Origin: Bactericera cockerelli
Taxonomy: Eukaryota > Arthropoda > Insecta > Hemiptera > Triozidae
Length of the DNA: 64,000 bases
Direction: 5' to 3'
Assembly (NCBI GenBank): GCA_024516035.1
Contig: CM044958.1
Span: forward strand, 8,824,771-8,888,770
In this document: positions 32,301 through 45,384 of the stretch, one piece after another
Numbering within the stretch: the stretch's first letter is position 1
How the letters are laid out: every line of letters starts with the position of its first letter
Program-made: the position numbers and the translations under genes
The notes under the pieces: model-generated
Database searches by the model: none
Told to the model about the DNA's origin: nothing
Seen by the model: the letters and a program-made list of their open reading frames with translations, nothing else

Positions 32301-32413
32301 ACAAGCTACTCAAATCAGCTTTACAAAATCTTCGCTGAACCCGAGACTTGAACCACCGAACTCCAGGTTACAAGTCCACCACCTCACCTTATCGATCAAG
32401 CTACTGATGTGGG
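32301..32413 (-). mobile_element. tRNA-derived SINE, family A
   Basis: Reverse copy with AGTAGCTTGATCGATAAGG, ACTTGTAACCTGGAGTTCGG and B-box GGTTCAAGTCTC. Confidence 0.85.
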
Positions 32414-32501
32414 ATGGCAGTATATTGGAAAAAAGGGCTACACATTATAACACTTTGTAAGTATTTCTTACATTGCGAATTTTTTTGCGTTACATACATA
32501 C

Positions 32502-35221
32502 CCAGACGGCACAGAAAGTGTTTAAAAAGATTTTAAAAACACTTATTTTGACAAGATTCAAACATTTTATAAAGCTTATTTTGACAAGGCTTAACATTTT
32601 AGAAACACTTCTGTAAGCTTACTACTTCCTCCCCCTGAGCATTTTATTAAGCTTATTTTTACAAGGTTTTGGAAATTGCATACCTACTTAATAATTAAGG
32701 GGCTCCATATTGAATTTCATACCGCCGCCATTGCCCGGGAAAATTTGAAAATTGTGATTTCACAGGTAGGGCCAGGAAATTTTTAAAATTAATTTGGATT
32801 TGATGAAAAATATACTTTTTCAAGGCAATTTGGTCTACAATGATGAAAAGCTGTTGATGAAATGCTAACATTAATAAATAAGAAGACAATTTGTGTTTTT
32901 CAGTTTTATATTTTTCCATTTACATGGTAAAAGAATTGAAAGCAAAAATATGTAACAAACAAAAACATGAAACAAACAGAATATAATACATAGAATCAGC
33001 AGATAAATTAAGCCTAGTGGACTTAATTAATCTAAATCTATTATACATATAGGTAATTAAGAGAGAGATATGCTGAAATGCCATCTTCCTGCCCAGCAGC
33101 AGGCTGCCCAAAGACAAAGAATACCAGAACAGAAGTTGAGATTATTGAAGATGAAATTAGGAAATAGAACCCAGAGAGAATTTTGACTATAACATGGCAT
33201 TCGTAAAAAAAGAACAGTCTTCCAGAATTTTTTTTTTGTTTGTTCAAGTGGGTTTAACCTCAATTGCATAGTCATATCATGACCGAGGTTTTACCCTCAT
33301 TTGCAGGAAACTCACAAACCTGTTACCCACATTAAGCTCACCGAGCCTGGGTTGGGCCATTTTATTCTGAATTTACTGGGAATAGTACCAGGTAGCCACA
33401 TTGACCTCACCCAGCCTGATAAACGCTGTGTATACCCATGCCAGCTTCATATTTTCAAAAGAAGGAGAATTATCTGTTTCACAACAACAAAAATGAACCA
33501 AAATCTTTGTATTACGGGCAGTAGTCAAATCCTTAATAATGCAAGCTACTGTTTTAAAAGTTAAAATTAATGAACACATTATAGTAAAAAATGTACTTAT
33601 TACAAGTAAAAAACTGTCTAAATTTGCAACACTTAATACTTCTTCTTAACTTACAATATTTTTTTTTATGTCATAGCTGGTTGAAGATCCATAAAAAACC
33701 CCTGTCCTGATTTGAGATAGTGAGGATGGGAATTTCATTCTGAATTTAATGGGAACAGTACCAGCTACCCACATTCACCTCACTCAGCCTGAGTAGGGCT
33801 AGATATACCAGCCTCACATTTTCAGAGAACAGATTTATTTATTTAAAAAAAAATGGGGGTTGTATACTGAATTTACTGGGAATAGTACCAGCTACCCACA
33901 TTAACCTCACTTAGCCTGATAAGGGCTAGAAATGCCTTATTTTCAAAGGGAACAGAATTTGCTGTTTGAAAGAAGAAAAAAACTGTAAATTGAACACAGG
34001 ATCTTTTGATTATGGAACAGTGTAGTCAAATCTTCAATAATGTGAACCTATTAAAAAGCCTTTAGCTAGTCAGTTCTCTGTTTATAGTTGTTTAGCAAAA
34101 CACTGGTCTTCTCCCTGTTTAAAATCCCCCAGTCAGACACCTGTTAAGAGTGTGATTCTGATTAAGTGGAATATCTGGAACAGGTTAATCTCCAGCATTT
34201 CCACATACATATCCTGGTTTGACTATAAAACAATGTAAGATATTGTTTAGCTATTGCTTACCCCACTAATTGGAGTGTAAAACTCCCTTATGATTCATGC
34301 ATGGAAATTGGTACACTTTAGAACAGTAAACTTTTTAAAGTAGAGAAAAATTTCTTTTTAGTTACACCCTAAAACTGTGATGAAGGAACTTTAGAAGAGT
34401 CAACTTGTTGGACTTTTATCAGAAATTGTTAGATATAATTACATATTGTTAAATCATCAATAAAATGTGTAGTCACTTTCACTTATCCGGTGTTGGGTTC
34501 AATATGTTTGAGGAGGGAGGCAGCTTGAATAGGTTTCTTCGGATTGAAGCTTGTTGGATTGGATGCACAATACATGTAAACAGGTGGAAAATATCATGTG
34601 GATTTCCTCCATAGATCATATTTTAAATGCTAGGATCCAGTTTAAAAAGATATTATGTTTGCAGACATATTGACCATCCTGACCTCAGTTGGTCAAAAAT
34701 TGTTCATGCTCTCTAAGGTAAAAGTTTGTAAAGAGCTCCAGAATTCAGTCAGAGCATTGGATCACTAAAAACAGAACTATTTTAAGTTACAATACTAATA
34801 TAACTAATAACTTAAAAGTGTTTTGCGACTTGATAAACTTTTCAGTTATTTAATTTCAAAAATTCAATATGGAGTCCACAGACCATTGATGAAGAGAGAC
34901 ATATTGCATACACAGTCACACATTTATTTTTTAAGGCGTTTTTCTCTATTCCGATGTCTTGCGAAAAAAAATATTTAAAAAACTTATAAAAGATTGCGGA
35001 AACCTTTCCAAAGTGTTTATAAACCTTGCCTAAGTAAGTTTTCCGCAAACTTATTATTTCATACTTTTTTATACTTTTTTAAATCTTGTGAAGTAAAGGT
35101 TATTTTTACAAGGAAAAATCCATACTTTTTTTATACTTTTTAAACCTTGTGAAGTAAAGCTTATTTTTACAAGGAAAATTCAGAGTCTATAAAGCTTGTG
35201 TAACCTTTTGTGCCGTCTGGT
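32502..35221. mobile_element. Unclassified 2.7-kb DNA element with CCAGACGGCACA ends
   Basis: The left end CCAGACGGCACAGAAAG near 32502 is matched in inverse by TTTGTGCCGTCTGG at about 35207-35220. Subterminal zones on both sides carry repeated AAAGCTTATTTTTACAAGG-type words (32560-32670 and 35080-35200). No transposase frame was found inside, and the target duplication is unclear (flanks TAC and TAG). The interior includes several family F fragments. I cannot place it in a known superfamily. Confidence 0.6.
33283..33940 (+). repeat. Three fragments of repeat family F
   Basis: At about 33283-33430, 33735-33800 and 33860-33930: ACCCACATTAAGCTCACCGA-like text followed by GCCTGGGTTGGGCC or diverged forms, with GGGAATAGTACCAGCTACCC. 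The fullest copy is at 58.1 kb. Confidence 0.65.
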
Positions 35222-36135
35222 AGTTAATGTCACTTAAGTTAAAGTTGGACTCCCTTCGATTGTTACTCCTCGTTCGCAATTATATGAATCATATAAATTT
35301 ATTATTGAATCTCTTTTATATGTATATGTCTGAAGATTCCAATTTTAAAATTTTGATTTGTTTGGAGTGTTTAGACAAACTGAAAAAATTGATTTTATGT
35401 GACATCCTTGTGTGAATTTATTATTAAAACACTTCTATACTAGTATGTCTATGATTCGAATTATTATAATCCTGTATTACAATTCAAATCCTAGACATTA
35501 GGATGTCACATATAAACAACATGTTCAAAAAATGAATCATAACTTTATTTTTTACGAAATACTATCATCAGATTGTATATCTGATGTAGTCACTTCTATT
35601 TCAAGACGACAAAATACATACAAACTATATTTACCGTTATATAAGCACTGTAGTTTCTGGGAGGCGTTCTCCCGCGAAACGACCGTTTCGCTTGATAAAA
35701 TATTGTAATTCCATAAATTACAATTTTATCAATGATAAGTAATGTAAGTACATTAAACTTTTGATGAGTCCAAACAATACTAGATGTATTCAAAATTAAA
35801 TTGGTGTATCAAAATGTATCATTAAAATTATTTCATCACAGTTTTTTCTTTCCTCTTTGGCACAAAATATTTCCACAGTATTAAATTTTTTATCAAACTA
35901 TCAAGTAAAAAAGTTGGCCTAACACCTGCTTTTTCCCCACTTAAAAGACAAAATTACAAGATAACAATAAAAAGAAGACCCTCCCGTAATTCGGAATGTT
36001 CACTAATTATTATTTCTCCATTTCAACAAACTATTTTTCAGCTAAAGGTCGGTCTTCCCCTATTCTTGGAGTAGGTACCTTTATTATACAAATTGGTCCT
36101 CAGAGTGGATTGAAAAGCTGTTTTATATATTTAAA
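35222..36135. other. No feature recognised
   Basis: AT-rich, with no credible coding frame or terminal repeats. Confidence 0.4.
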
Positions 36136-36310
36136 TAAGCTCAGTGGTAAGATGCTCGCTTGTCATGCGGAAGGTCTCGGGTTCGAACCTTCTCGCCCTT
36201 CAGAGGGAAGGCATACTACGGGATGGGCTAGCTATAACACAAACCACAAGCGTCTACAGTAGCTCCTGTTTTATACCTACGAAATAAAAAGGCTGTAAAA
36301 TACTGTGAAA
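36136..36310 (+). mobile_element. tRNA-derived SINE, family D, internally deleted
   Basis: Head with AAGCTCAGTGGTAAGATGCT, CTTGTCATGCGGAAGGTCTC, GGGTTCGAACC; the middle is missing and it resumes at CTTCAGAGGGAAGGCATACT, ending AGCTCCTGTTTTATACC and an A-rich tail. Confidence 0.8.
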
Positions 36311-36714
36311 TAATGATGTAGGGTTTAATCCATTTATTCATTCATTGAACCCTACATAACTATTATGAATTTTACAACCAAACATCACTATGTTCAATAA
36401 GAAAATAGCTAAAAATAACTTTACCTGACTGATGAGTTTGTTGTGACGTCACCTTATCTGTTGCTGCTGGAAATAGATTTCTTGTTTGCATGTTTCAGAC
36501 TTAATTTTCTTCACAAAGAAAACTGTCTGAGAATAGCAAGTAGGCTCTACCTACTTAGTAGGCTGTAGGTATGTGGAGTTAAACAATGATGAATATTGAG
36601 GAAAAATACCTAGGCATTGGTTAATTATTTTACAGTGGTTCCACCAACTCGATTGTGCTTTGTTTAGGTTAGTGTAGAAGGGAATCAGTTTTGTAATTTT
36701 AAAGTAAATGAGCG

Positions 36715-36795
36715 CATGATTAACTCAGAGGTATATAAGATACTCGCTTGTCATGCGAAAGGTCCTGGGTTCGAATCCCAGAGATGACAAAAATG
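36715..36795 (+). mobile_element. tRNA-Asp-like SINE head, family D
   Basis: GATTAACTCAGAGGTATATA, CTCGCTTGTCATGCGAAAGG, TCCTGGGTTCGAATCCCAGA. A 7-base loop with GTC fits an Asp anticodon, but the acceptor stem does not pair cleanly and SINE context is likely, so I do not call a tRNA gene. Confidence 0.6.
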
Positions 36796-37171
36796 TTATT
36801 CTAAATTTACAGTTACCGTTGTTTATAATAATAATTATAGAAAGTTGTTTTTTTCTCTTTTTAATAGAAACATCTTCTCTTTTTAAAGAGAAAACTTTCT
36901 AGACATCCTGTGCCATTAGAAAACCTGAACGATAGGCAATGAATGTCGCAATTGGCTGGATGATTTCCAAGAAATTTCTCCAGTGAAGTTTTATTTACCG
37001 TTTCATTTTGTCCTCGCTGACAATCATGGCTTCATAATCATACCTTGGGGACCTTTCAAATCTTAAGGGAAATCTTGTAGATCGTATATGAAGATGTTGG
37101 TAATCATACCTTGGAGACCTTTGAAATCTTGATAAATTGTAGATATCACGTATTTAATACATATATTTTTT

Positions 37172-37442
37172 TTAAGATGAGTGTTTCACAGCCTTATGTT
37201 ATTTCGTATAGCCATCATGAAACAGGAGCTACTGTAGACGTTCGTGGTCTGTGTTGTAGCTTGCCCATCCCGTAGTATTCCTCCCCTCTGATGGGCGAGA
37301 GGTGACACAATACTTCCCATTTAAGTGCTGGGTCAGCACGACTGTAACCAAATTTTGAATACTTTTTTGTCGGCGCAGGGGTTTGAATCCGGGACCTTCC
37401 GCATGGCAACCGAGTGCGTAACCACTGAGCTATTCGTGCGTT
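37172..37442 (-). mobile_element. tRNA-derived SINE, family D
   Basis: Reverse-oriented near-full copy: GCTCAGTGGTTACGCACTCG, GGAAGGTCCCGGATTCAAAC, then ATCAGAGGGGAGGAATACTA and AGCTCCTGTTTCATGATGG on the minus strand. Confidence 0.85.
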
Positions 37443-39014
37443 CTTTTTTTTTTTTTTACCAAAAAGCACTCTAATCACTTGTACCATCGAACTCGTACTT
37501 CAACACTTGAAATATCCAGAACAAAACACACACCTGCCCGTTCTCCTCTTTCTTCCACCTGTTCTCATCAATCAACATCAGCAAAATAAAATTCTAACGA
37601 AATTTGAATTTCGAAAAATTCAAGAAATATGTAAAATTTATCAGGAGCAAACCAAAACCACAGAACTAAGCTTCGTGCATTTATTTAGGGATATCAAACA
37701 GATTCACAAAGGGTTCCCACTTTTTCGTCCCCCGCATAAACGCAAATATAAATCCTTTCCGAATTATTTTATATTTTGACATGTGAGAACCGAAACTCAA
37801 ACACTCTCTTCCCCAGCATGCTTCGTCCTCCATACCACTCTCCAGCGTAATCCATCAATATACTTCTAATGCGATGGTATCGGCTCTGCAAAGGTATTGT
37901 TCTGTGTTCATATCATATGATCATGTTTATTCATAATATGGATTTTGTTATGGGATGGTGTACCTGATAAGTAAATAGAGTTACAAAAATAGCAGGAGTT
38001 TTCAACCTCTATGAGATTAAATTTAGATGAGTCCGACATTCCTGATGGAAAATGCGGGATGAACATTCAATTTAAATTGAAAATTAAACTGCATGTCTCA
38101 CCGCTCTTCGGAAAAGTCATGGTTCATAACTTCACCATTACCGAATGAGCGGTGAATAATTTTTAGTATATCTGTGCTCGTAACAGCAATGGTAACAAGC
38201 GATTGAAATATAAAAATTGTCATGTCATCTGTCAAATTTCTCGGAGACCAAGTTAAAAAAATAATTTCTGTGTAATTACGAAGGTAAAATGAATGCTACA
38301 TAATATACGAGTCTATATGAATGGGCCCAATCCTTGAAAAACAAGAAAATTTCACTAAAAATGGACTCCACATCGAAAACTTAATCTGAGATATTTATCA
38401 ATGCTACTGATGGTGCTATTCCAGAAACTAGTGGAGCAGTGGGGGACTTCGCAGATTTTGAGCCATCAGTAAAACAAAGATCTACTGAAATATTACATTG
38501 AGAATAGCAGGTTTAGTGTCGAGTGTGACAGAGATGGAATGTTAGGAATGTTTGGGTGAGGAAAAGGAAGAGGAAATAAGATTCGATTTGAAAAGGGGGA
38601 TAGACAAAGAGAAAATGAGAGAGAGGGAGAAGACATAAGATTTGATTTTACCCTTTCGAATGAATAATGTATTACATCGTATAAATTTTATAGGTGTTTT
38701 CATACTTGGAACCCTTCTCAAATGTCTTAGATTTCCAGTTAGGTGTGAGGACTGAGGTGTCTCTTGTCCAGTGGAACGTGTGTATCGTGGAGGGACATGT
38801 TGTGAGGGGAACTTTGATTCCTAGATCCCAGGTGTGAGATCTACCAGAGTTGGAAAACCATCTCAGTGGCCACTGTAGCCAGCACGGTAGGTTTCAATAC
38901 GGGAGGTTCAATACTTCTGATAGGTATCTATAGATATACGAGGAAGTTTTTTTTATACATATACAAAACAATCAACAATACATTATTAACAAGGAAAAAA
39001 AACTTTACAATATA
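37443..39014. other. No gene recognised
   Basis: AT-rich sequence; a purine-rich zone at 38560-38640. Nothing supportable as coding. Confidence 0.4.
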
Positions 39015-40073
39015 CAGGGTGATTCAGAAAAGTACCGTCAAACGTTAACCACATATTCTATGGGCTAGTTAAGGAGGGGTCAACTCTATAAAAGAAAGTG
39101 CGCAAATGCCTCCTAACGGAGGTACACGCCCCTTAAGGTGTTTTTAAACAATCGAGATTTTCATTTTACGGCTTACCTATTTGGGATATCGCAATGTGGT
39201 AAAAAAATCACTCTCAATACTAGATAGCACCTTTCTTTTGGCACAAAATTTAACACCATTCCAATGTCAGGGGCGGTCTCAGGAGGGTCAGATGGTAGAA
39301 AAAAGGTTCTAACTTTTTAGTCGTTCCTTGTAATTGAATTTGGTTTTCACTCTATTAAAATGTCTGTCATTGTCTACAAAAATGTTCTGAATAATTTTTT
39401 TCTCAAACCAACACAAACGCTTGAAAATCGAAATTGAAGGGCTTAAGCCGAAATAAGATTTACAGCAAATGTTCCACATGGGCTCCTCTGGCTTCAATGC
39501 AGACCTCCATACGCCTTCGAAAAGATTGACGAACACGTTCAAATATTCCAGGTGTATTTCTTTGTTAAATAATGAATTGGCTGAAAATTCTTGTTCTAAA
39601 ATTGTATGCTAGTTGCATAGGTTTCAAAATTTAATGCGGTTTTAAAATATTCAATTTCAATTTTCAAGCGTTTGTGTTGGTTTGAGAAAAAAATTATTCA
39701 GAACATTTTTGTAGACAATGACAGACATTTTAATAGAGTGAAAACCAAATTCAATTACAAGCAATGACTAAAAAGTTAGAACCTTTTTTCTACCATCTGA
39801 CCCTCCTGAGACCGCCCCTGACATTGGAATGGTGTTAAATTTTGTGCCAAAAGAAAGGTGCTATCTAGTATTGAGAGTGATTTTTTTACCACATTGCGAT
39901 ATCCCAAATAGGTAAGCCGTACAATGAAAATTTCGATTGTTTAAAAACACCTTAAGGGGCGTGTACCTCCGTTAGGAGGCATTTGCGCACTTTCTTTAAT
40001 AGAGTTGACCCCTCCTTAACTAGCCCATAGAATATGTGGTTAACGTTTGACGGTACTTTTCTGAATCACCCTG
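39015..40073. mobile_element. Fold-back mariner-type element with 423-bp arms
   Basis: Ends CAGGGTGATTCAGAAAAGTA / TACTTTTCTGAATCACCCTG flanked by TA. The left arm 39015-39437 and right arm 39651-40073 are each 423 bp and near-identical in inverse orientation. The 213-bp centre keeps the end of a transposase frame (39460-39558, minus strand). It looks like the 3' end of a Tc1/mariner element copied in inverse onto the other side. Confidence 0.92.
39460..39558 (-). pseudogene. Transposase C-terminal remnant in the fold-back centre
   Basis: On the minus strand the sequence reads GIFERVRQSFRRRMEVCIEA, then RGAHVEHLL and a stop at 39460. This tail is, from memory, typical of IS630/Tc1-mariner-related transposases in insects. 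Only about 30 residues remain. Confidence 0.75.
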
Positions 40074-40711
40074 TATATCTCCCTTGCCTTTATCCCATAT
40101 TAGCTTGTGTTGCTTTTGGGGTCGGCATTGTTCAACCTCATGGTTGAGGTTGGTAGGGTGGAGCACGTTTTTTTTATGGCTGGATGCCCTTCCTAACGCC
40201 AACGATTCTACTTCTTTACTAAAAAAAACTTTACAATATCTTTACAAAATAAAATATAGAAAAACATTATTTAAATTTACAATTGTCTTGAAATCCGGGG
40301 CGTAGTTAATGCCTTGGGCATTCTCTGCCATTTAACCCGAAGTAATATTATACTTTCAATTCCACACTGATTTGTAATAATATTCTTGAAAGCTTTTGTT
40401 ACATGCGTTACGTTCTGATCCTTGAAAATTTTTGCTCATCTGGCAACAAAATCCAAAAGTGGAAACTCATCGGAAAAGTACACAATATGAGAGGCAAAAC
40501 GATCGTAATTAAAGTCGGGCAAGGTATAATTATCCACCGGTCATTTCGAGCGTGAAGACGGGAAAAATAAACCACCACGGACATTGTTGCCAACAGAGCA
40601 AACAATGGAAAAAAACAAATAATGATGATAATAATTGCGAGTTTCACGTGCAGGGGCGAATTCAAGGGAATATCCTCATACATTTGATTCTGAAGCTCAA
40701 TAATAAAAGGG
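40074..40711. other. Repeat fragments, no gene
   Basis: Contains TGGCTGGATGCCCTTCCTAA (also near 58.08 kb in diverged form) and AATCCGGGGCGTAGTTAATG (also at 42.17 kb), both small dispersed repeats. Confidence 0.45.
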
Positions 40712-40885
40712 TTGGGTGGAGATTGCCATAGGCATAACCCCGGCCTTTAGTGAGGACATCTGTATATATTTTATCTATGTTGTTTATCTATTATTTTCTT
40801 GTTTATATTGTTCTAAATTTTGTATTTTAATGTTTATAATTACTTGTATGTACATAATTATGTCCTATTAATAAAGAATTAAATA
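40712..40885 (+). mobile_element. Retroelement 3' tail, family G
   Basis: GGGTTGGGTGGAGATTGCCA, CCCCGGCCTTTAG, AGGACATCTG, T-rich stretch, then CCTATTAATAAAG. Confidence 0.7.
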
Positions 40886-42224
40886 ACAGTAATAGTACAT
40901 GTTCAATGACTATTTTTATAAAGAAATTATAAATAAGATATTTGTAAGTTTGAAGTTTTATAAAAAATAATATGAAACTGTTTGAAAAATTTCACTCCAG
41001 ACTGAACTAGTAAATGCAAAAAAAATTGTCAGAATTATATATGAGGCAAACGCTTTCTACTTTATGTCAAGATCTCGTTTAGGCCATACTGTAACGTATT
41101 TTGTTATTACCTATTCCTGGGTTGATTATTTTTTTTTTCAACAGAAAATACGTTAGGTTGGTAGAAAGTATTCACACAAGTAATTTTTTAAAAAAAAATC
41201 TGCACTATATTCTGATTTGTCTTGAGATTTCCACAAGATTTCCCTTGTTCATTTATCATTCTTCCATATTTGATATTTTCTACTTACTCAACTCTTCATT
41301 ATGAAAGCGTCAGTTATTCTTCATTTCCCACACTATGATCTCTCAGGTGATTTGGCGACAGAATGTTTCAAATCATCTCATCTTTCAATTCATAACTTTG
41401 CTTCCATCTCTTCTATTACATTTTCTATTGAATAAGGGTATTTTACTTACCCCTCTCCCACACTCATTTCTTTTGATCTCGATATCTCTGACAGACATTC
41501 TAGAATTTATAGTTTTTACACTCTCTTTTAAACGACTTTTTCCTGAGGCAACGACCCTGTTTGAAAGGGTTCCATATTACTGATTGGAAATTCTGAAGGG
41601 AAAAAAAGAGATACCTAACTAGAGAATCGAAGCTTTTACAGTTACTCTTTATTAAAGCTTAGAAATCGGAGAAAAAATAGTGGTAGAGAAGAAAACAAAG
41701 TAGATAATGAAAGAAGAGAATAGAAATGTTGGGTGGAAAAAACGGTCGAGTGCGCTGCACATAGGCTTATATTGAAGCTCTCTTACATTCACTTCAGGCA
41801 CTCTATTCGGAGGTTTGTTCTATATATCTTGTGGAAGTTTAATAAATAAAATGCCTTTATTTGGATTAATATATGGCAGTAGAAAAAAAAATTCTTATAA
41901 TACATAAAATTACATACTAGCTACCATGTATTACTCCAATTCAGCTTTTACTGAGGTACAATAAATCCTTAAATATATTACGAAGATCATATGAAAAATT
42001 TATAGATGTTCGATAATTTTACCTTTGTCTTTAATTTAGAACCGACCACAGTCTTATTACTTTATTTTTTTATAGAAAGCAATCAATCAACAATTATAAC
42101 ATTAAAAAAACTTAAAAACAACACACAAAAAAATTGAACAAAATTATTTTAATATTTATAATTGTATTGTAATCCGGGGCGAAGTTAATGCAAGGTATTC
42201 TCTGCCACTTAACCCCGATTAAAT
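40886..42224. other. No gene recognised
   Basis: AT-rich; AATCCGGGGCGAAGTTAATG at 42172 repeats the 40.29-kb fragment. No coding evidence. Confidence 0.4.
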
Positions 42225-42368
42225 CTCTTGATCGATGAGGCAATAAATGAATACTTACTTGTATCCTGGAGGTCGGTGGTTCGAGTCTCATGTTCTGTAA
42301 AAATACAGCAGTGCGATTTCGAGCAGTTGTGACATAACGAAAGTGATTAACACACATACCTATAACAA
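42225..42368 (+). mobile_element. tRNA-derived SINE, family A, diverged
   Basis: TCTTGATCGATGAGGCAATA, CTGGAGGTCGGTGGTTCGAG, and tail GTGACATAACGAAAGTGATT. The A-box half is disturbed by a small insertion. Confidence 0.75.
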
Positions 42369-43519
42369 TTTTATAAAAATAGTAATGATGTTGAGAAACT
42401 CCTGATTTTTCAATGTACTTTTTCAATCATTAAAGTATACCTAATAACTTATTAATAGGTATATATTTGTCAGTAGTAGTTAAAAACTCTTTCACATTTA
42501 CCTACAATTTATCGATGAACTACTTACAGATTCATATTATGTAAGTAAAAGACTTTGTGGATGACCTTAAATGTGTAGAAAGGCCTGGGGCTGGGGAGTG
42601 CAGATTGACAAAAATATAACAAAAATATTGCACATTGCATACTTGTGATGTTTCAGGCGTTCATAAAAATGTTCTTCGTTCCAGAATTTTCTTGTTACAA
42701 AATATGTTTTTCTACCCTGAACCCTACTGGGCGTTGTAATTACTGTGCGCGTGGGATTGTTTAGTAGAGACTGACAGGGCTTAGGCAAAACAATTATTAT
42801 AATCTCGTTATTGTGATCTATCAATTTTATATCCTTAAATTTAAGTAGGTAGTTTTAAGAAAGCTCTCTGACTACCCTGGACCACATAGAGACACACGTC
42901 ACAAATCGAAATTAAAGGTATATTCAAAACTTCAAGCCCGCGCTTCAGAGACAGCCCAGTGCGGGGGGTGTTCCTTTGTCAGCATGAATAATTGAAAGCA
43001 TATGCCCCAGTACATCTCTCATTGCCAATTATCTCCCCTTCATATCCCAGTCTCTATTTTCCTCCCCAAACCCGCTCTCTCCTACTCAGCAAACTTTGAA
43101 AGCTCGGAGATCTTGTTTCAATCTTTCCACTTTGGGGGCTCCTCTTACTGAACTACCTACACAGTACACCTACTGCCTTATTATCTCCCATACTCCTATG
43201 TACGTCAGTATCATCAGCTACTATTTATTCAAGAATATTCCTCGTTGTTTTGCTATTTCTCTTTCCCCGTTGCAGGTACGACGACGTGTAAGATAGGTTT
43301 TAGTAACCTGAAGAAAACCCTCGATGAGTTTATGTTTCAGCTGAGGACACGAAAATTTCTCGTCAATGGGTGCGTAAGCTAAACTTTTTAGAACAGGACA
43401 ATTCGCGAAGAATGCAAAGATTCAGGGCCAAATAAAAAACTAGGATTAGAATAAGGATAATCCGGCCGGGATATGACCTACAGTAATACTCTGGCTGAAA
43501 ACTACATCAAAAATCCTGT

Positions 43520-43799
43520 ATGTTAGCTGGATCTGCCGCAAGAAAAAGATTGAAAGTATCACCAGTCTCCAGTGAAAATTACATATTTCTAGCCTTCAAA
43601 ACAATGTACGCGTGGAGTCAGGATGCGAAAAATTTCTTAAAAGCAATCGGACAAAAGTTGGCAATAATATCTGGAGATCTAAGAGCAACATATTTCACAT
43701 TTAAACCAGAAAATTTCCTTGGCAATTTAAAGAGGGAATAGCAACCAGCATTCTTTCTTCATTAAATCAAGAAAGCTTGGAAGAAGTATATGACTTGTA
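43520..43799 (+). pseudogene. Retroelement polyprotein C-terminal tail, frameshifted
   Basis: The first frame shows WSQDAKNFLKAIGQKL and SGDLRAT; after a shift near 43705 the text resumes KEGIATSILSSLNQESLEEV and a TAA. The pattern W/F-x-x-x-A...L...T/SGD-x-R...I-x-x-A-x-Q-R-G-N-A-x-S-I/V-L resembles a C-terminal tail that I associate with insect retroelement polyproteins. A related fragment in opposite orientation is at 47.6-47.9 kb. Confidence 0.6.
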
Positions 43800-44844
43800 A
43801 AAAAGAAAACTATTCATGAATAATTATAATGTATACAATCAAAAGTTGAAGCGCGATCAAAATACAAAGAAAAAGTTTGATTTTCTGTAACAGTTTTATT
43901 TTGACATACAAAATAAATTGAAAATTAATCGAAGAAAACTTGGATACTTTGTAGAGACTAGTGATAGCTTTTATAGAAAACAAAAACATTAAGGAGAATG
44001 ATAAAGCCATGGAAAATGAATAAAGTTTACCCATACATAAAATTATAATGCTTTCTTATAGTTTTCTAAGTGAACCACGTCGTGCCAACGTTTTCCATCA
44101 ACAGATTTGTTAGTGGAGGGGACTTTCATGAATAAAACTGGGCCAAGTTTTAGAGTGCAATTTAAACATAAATGTTCAACTTTAAAACCATCAAAACAAC
44201 CAGTCATATTTGTACAGTCACAATATGTATACTTGAATCTGGATGTAATTTATGAGAGGGGATTTTACACCAACCGCTAAGCGGAAATCACTAAAACCAT
44301 GGGGCGAATTATACAACGGGATTGAATTAAATTTAAGCCAGACTGTCCCTCAAGACGCGCTACAGTGCGCTGTCATTGGTTGAAACTCCAACTTGAGGAG
44401 GGACCTTTTCTCAAATTTAATCTCGTTTGATGATTAGGCCCTATAAAGATCGAGCTAGGAGGATCCTGAATTGGTGCCCGCTCTTGCATTCGGCTCTTAA
44501 CCCAGCCTGTATTATGCACTTTACAAATGTGATAAAAATATCAGTCGAATTATAGTGTTTCTACATTAAAACAGGGGTAACCTCTTCCAAGCTAATCCTA
44601 TCTTCTAAAAAGTGTAAGCTATGGTGAACAAAAAAAAAGAGCAAAAAATCTAAGAGGATTTATGCGAAAGCAGCATTGTGGAAGGGGGCTTTCAGCCTCC
44701 CGTCTCAGCAGAATCGCTCTTATTTTCCGCTCGCTAAACATCCGATGAAAAGTCGTCACGCTCCTAGCTGCACAAGTGCACATATATGAATACTTTCGAG
44801 CAACACTGAGCGCAACATTTTGTTTCTAAACGTTTCACAATAAT
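43800..44844. other. No gene recognised
   Basis: AT-rich. The zone 44250-44500 has higher GC but no coding pattern on either strand. Confidence 0.4.
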
Positions 44845-45053
44845 AACACTCTTTAGTGGTCGGTAACCACCAGGGAAGGTTAATGCTCAAAGCATTTTCT
44901 ACCACCTAACCCTCAGAGTCTTATTATTATGTGGTCATACAAACTCAAATTAATTACTAAAAATGCATGCACTGGGTGAAATTCGAATCAACGGATCCCA
45001 ACGCTACCTGGATTACCAGACCAGCGTGTTAACCACTTGACTACCAGTGCAAT
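44845..45053 (-). mobile_element. tRNA-derived SINE, family E
   Basis: Minus-strand copy with ACTGGTAGTCAAGTGGTTAA, CTGGTAATCCAGGTAGCGTT, B-box-like GATTCGAATTTC, and tail CCTTCCCTGGTGGTTACCGA. Confidence 0.85.
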
Positions 45054-45215
45054 GTATTTTCTTTAATATTTTGAATAGAAAATATTGAACTCGATCTCAC
45101 TGAATTTCACAGGAAGAAGGGAGACGTTGCGCAACACAATGTTGTGCTCAATGAAAAACTGGCTTTAGAAGCAAGATTTCGAAACACGGGAAAAATGAAT
45201 AGTAATTTTAAGGTA

Positions 45216-45359
45216 CCGACCTGAGTAGCTTGATCGATAAGGCGGCGGACTTGTAACCTGGAGGTCGGTGGTTCAAGTCCCGGTTTCAGCGTAGATTTAG
45301 TCAAGCCAGTTTGAGTAACTGTGATATCACGAAAGTGATTAACACAAATATGATAACTT
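45216..45359 (+). mobile_element. tRNA-derived SINE, family A, best copy
   Basis: ACCTGAGTAGCTTGATCGAT, CGGACTTGTAACCTGGAGGT, B-box GGTTCAAGTCCC, and tail GTGATATCACGAAAGTGATT. The A- and B-box spacing looks intact. Confidence 0.9.
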
Positions 45360-45384
45360 AGTAATTTTGAGGTTCCCACATTTT

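Noticed and set aside
36715..36795. tRNA-Asp gene
   Set aside because: Anticodon-loop and T-arm look right, but the acceptor stem does not close and the same head is part of SINE family D elsewhere.
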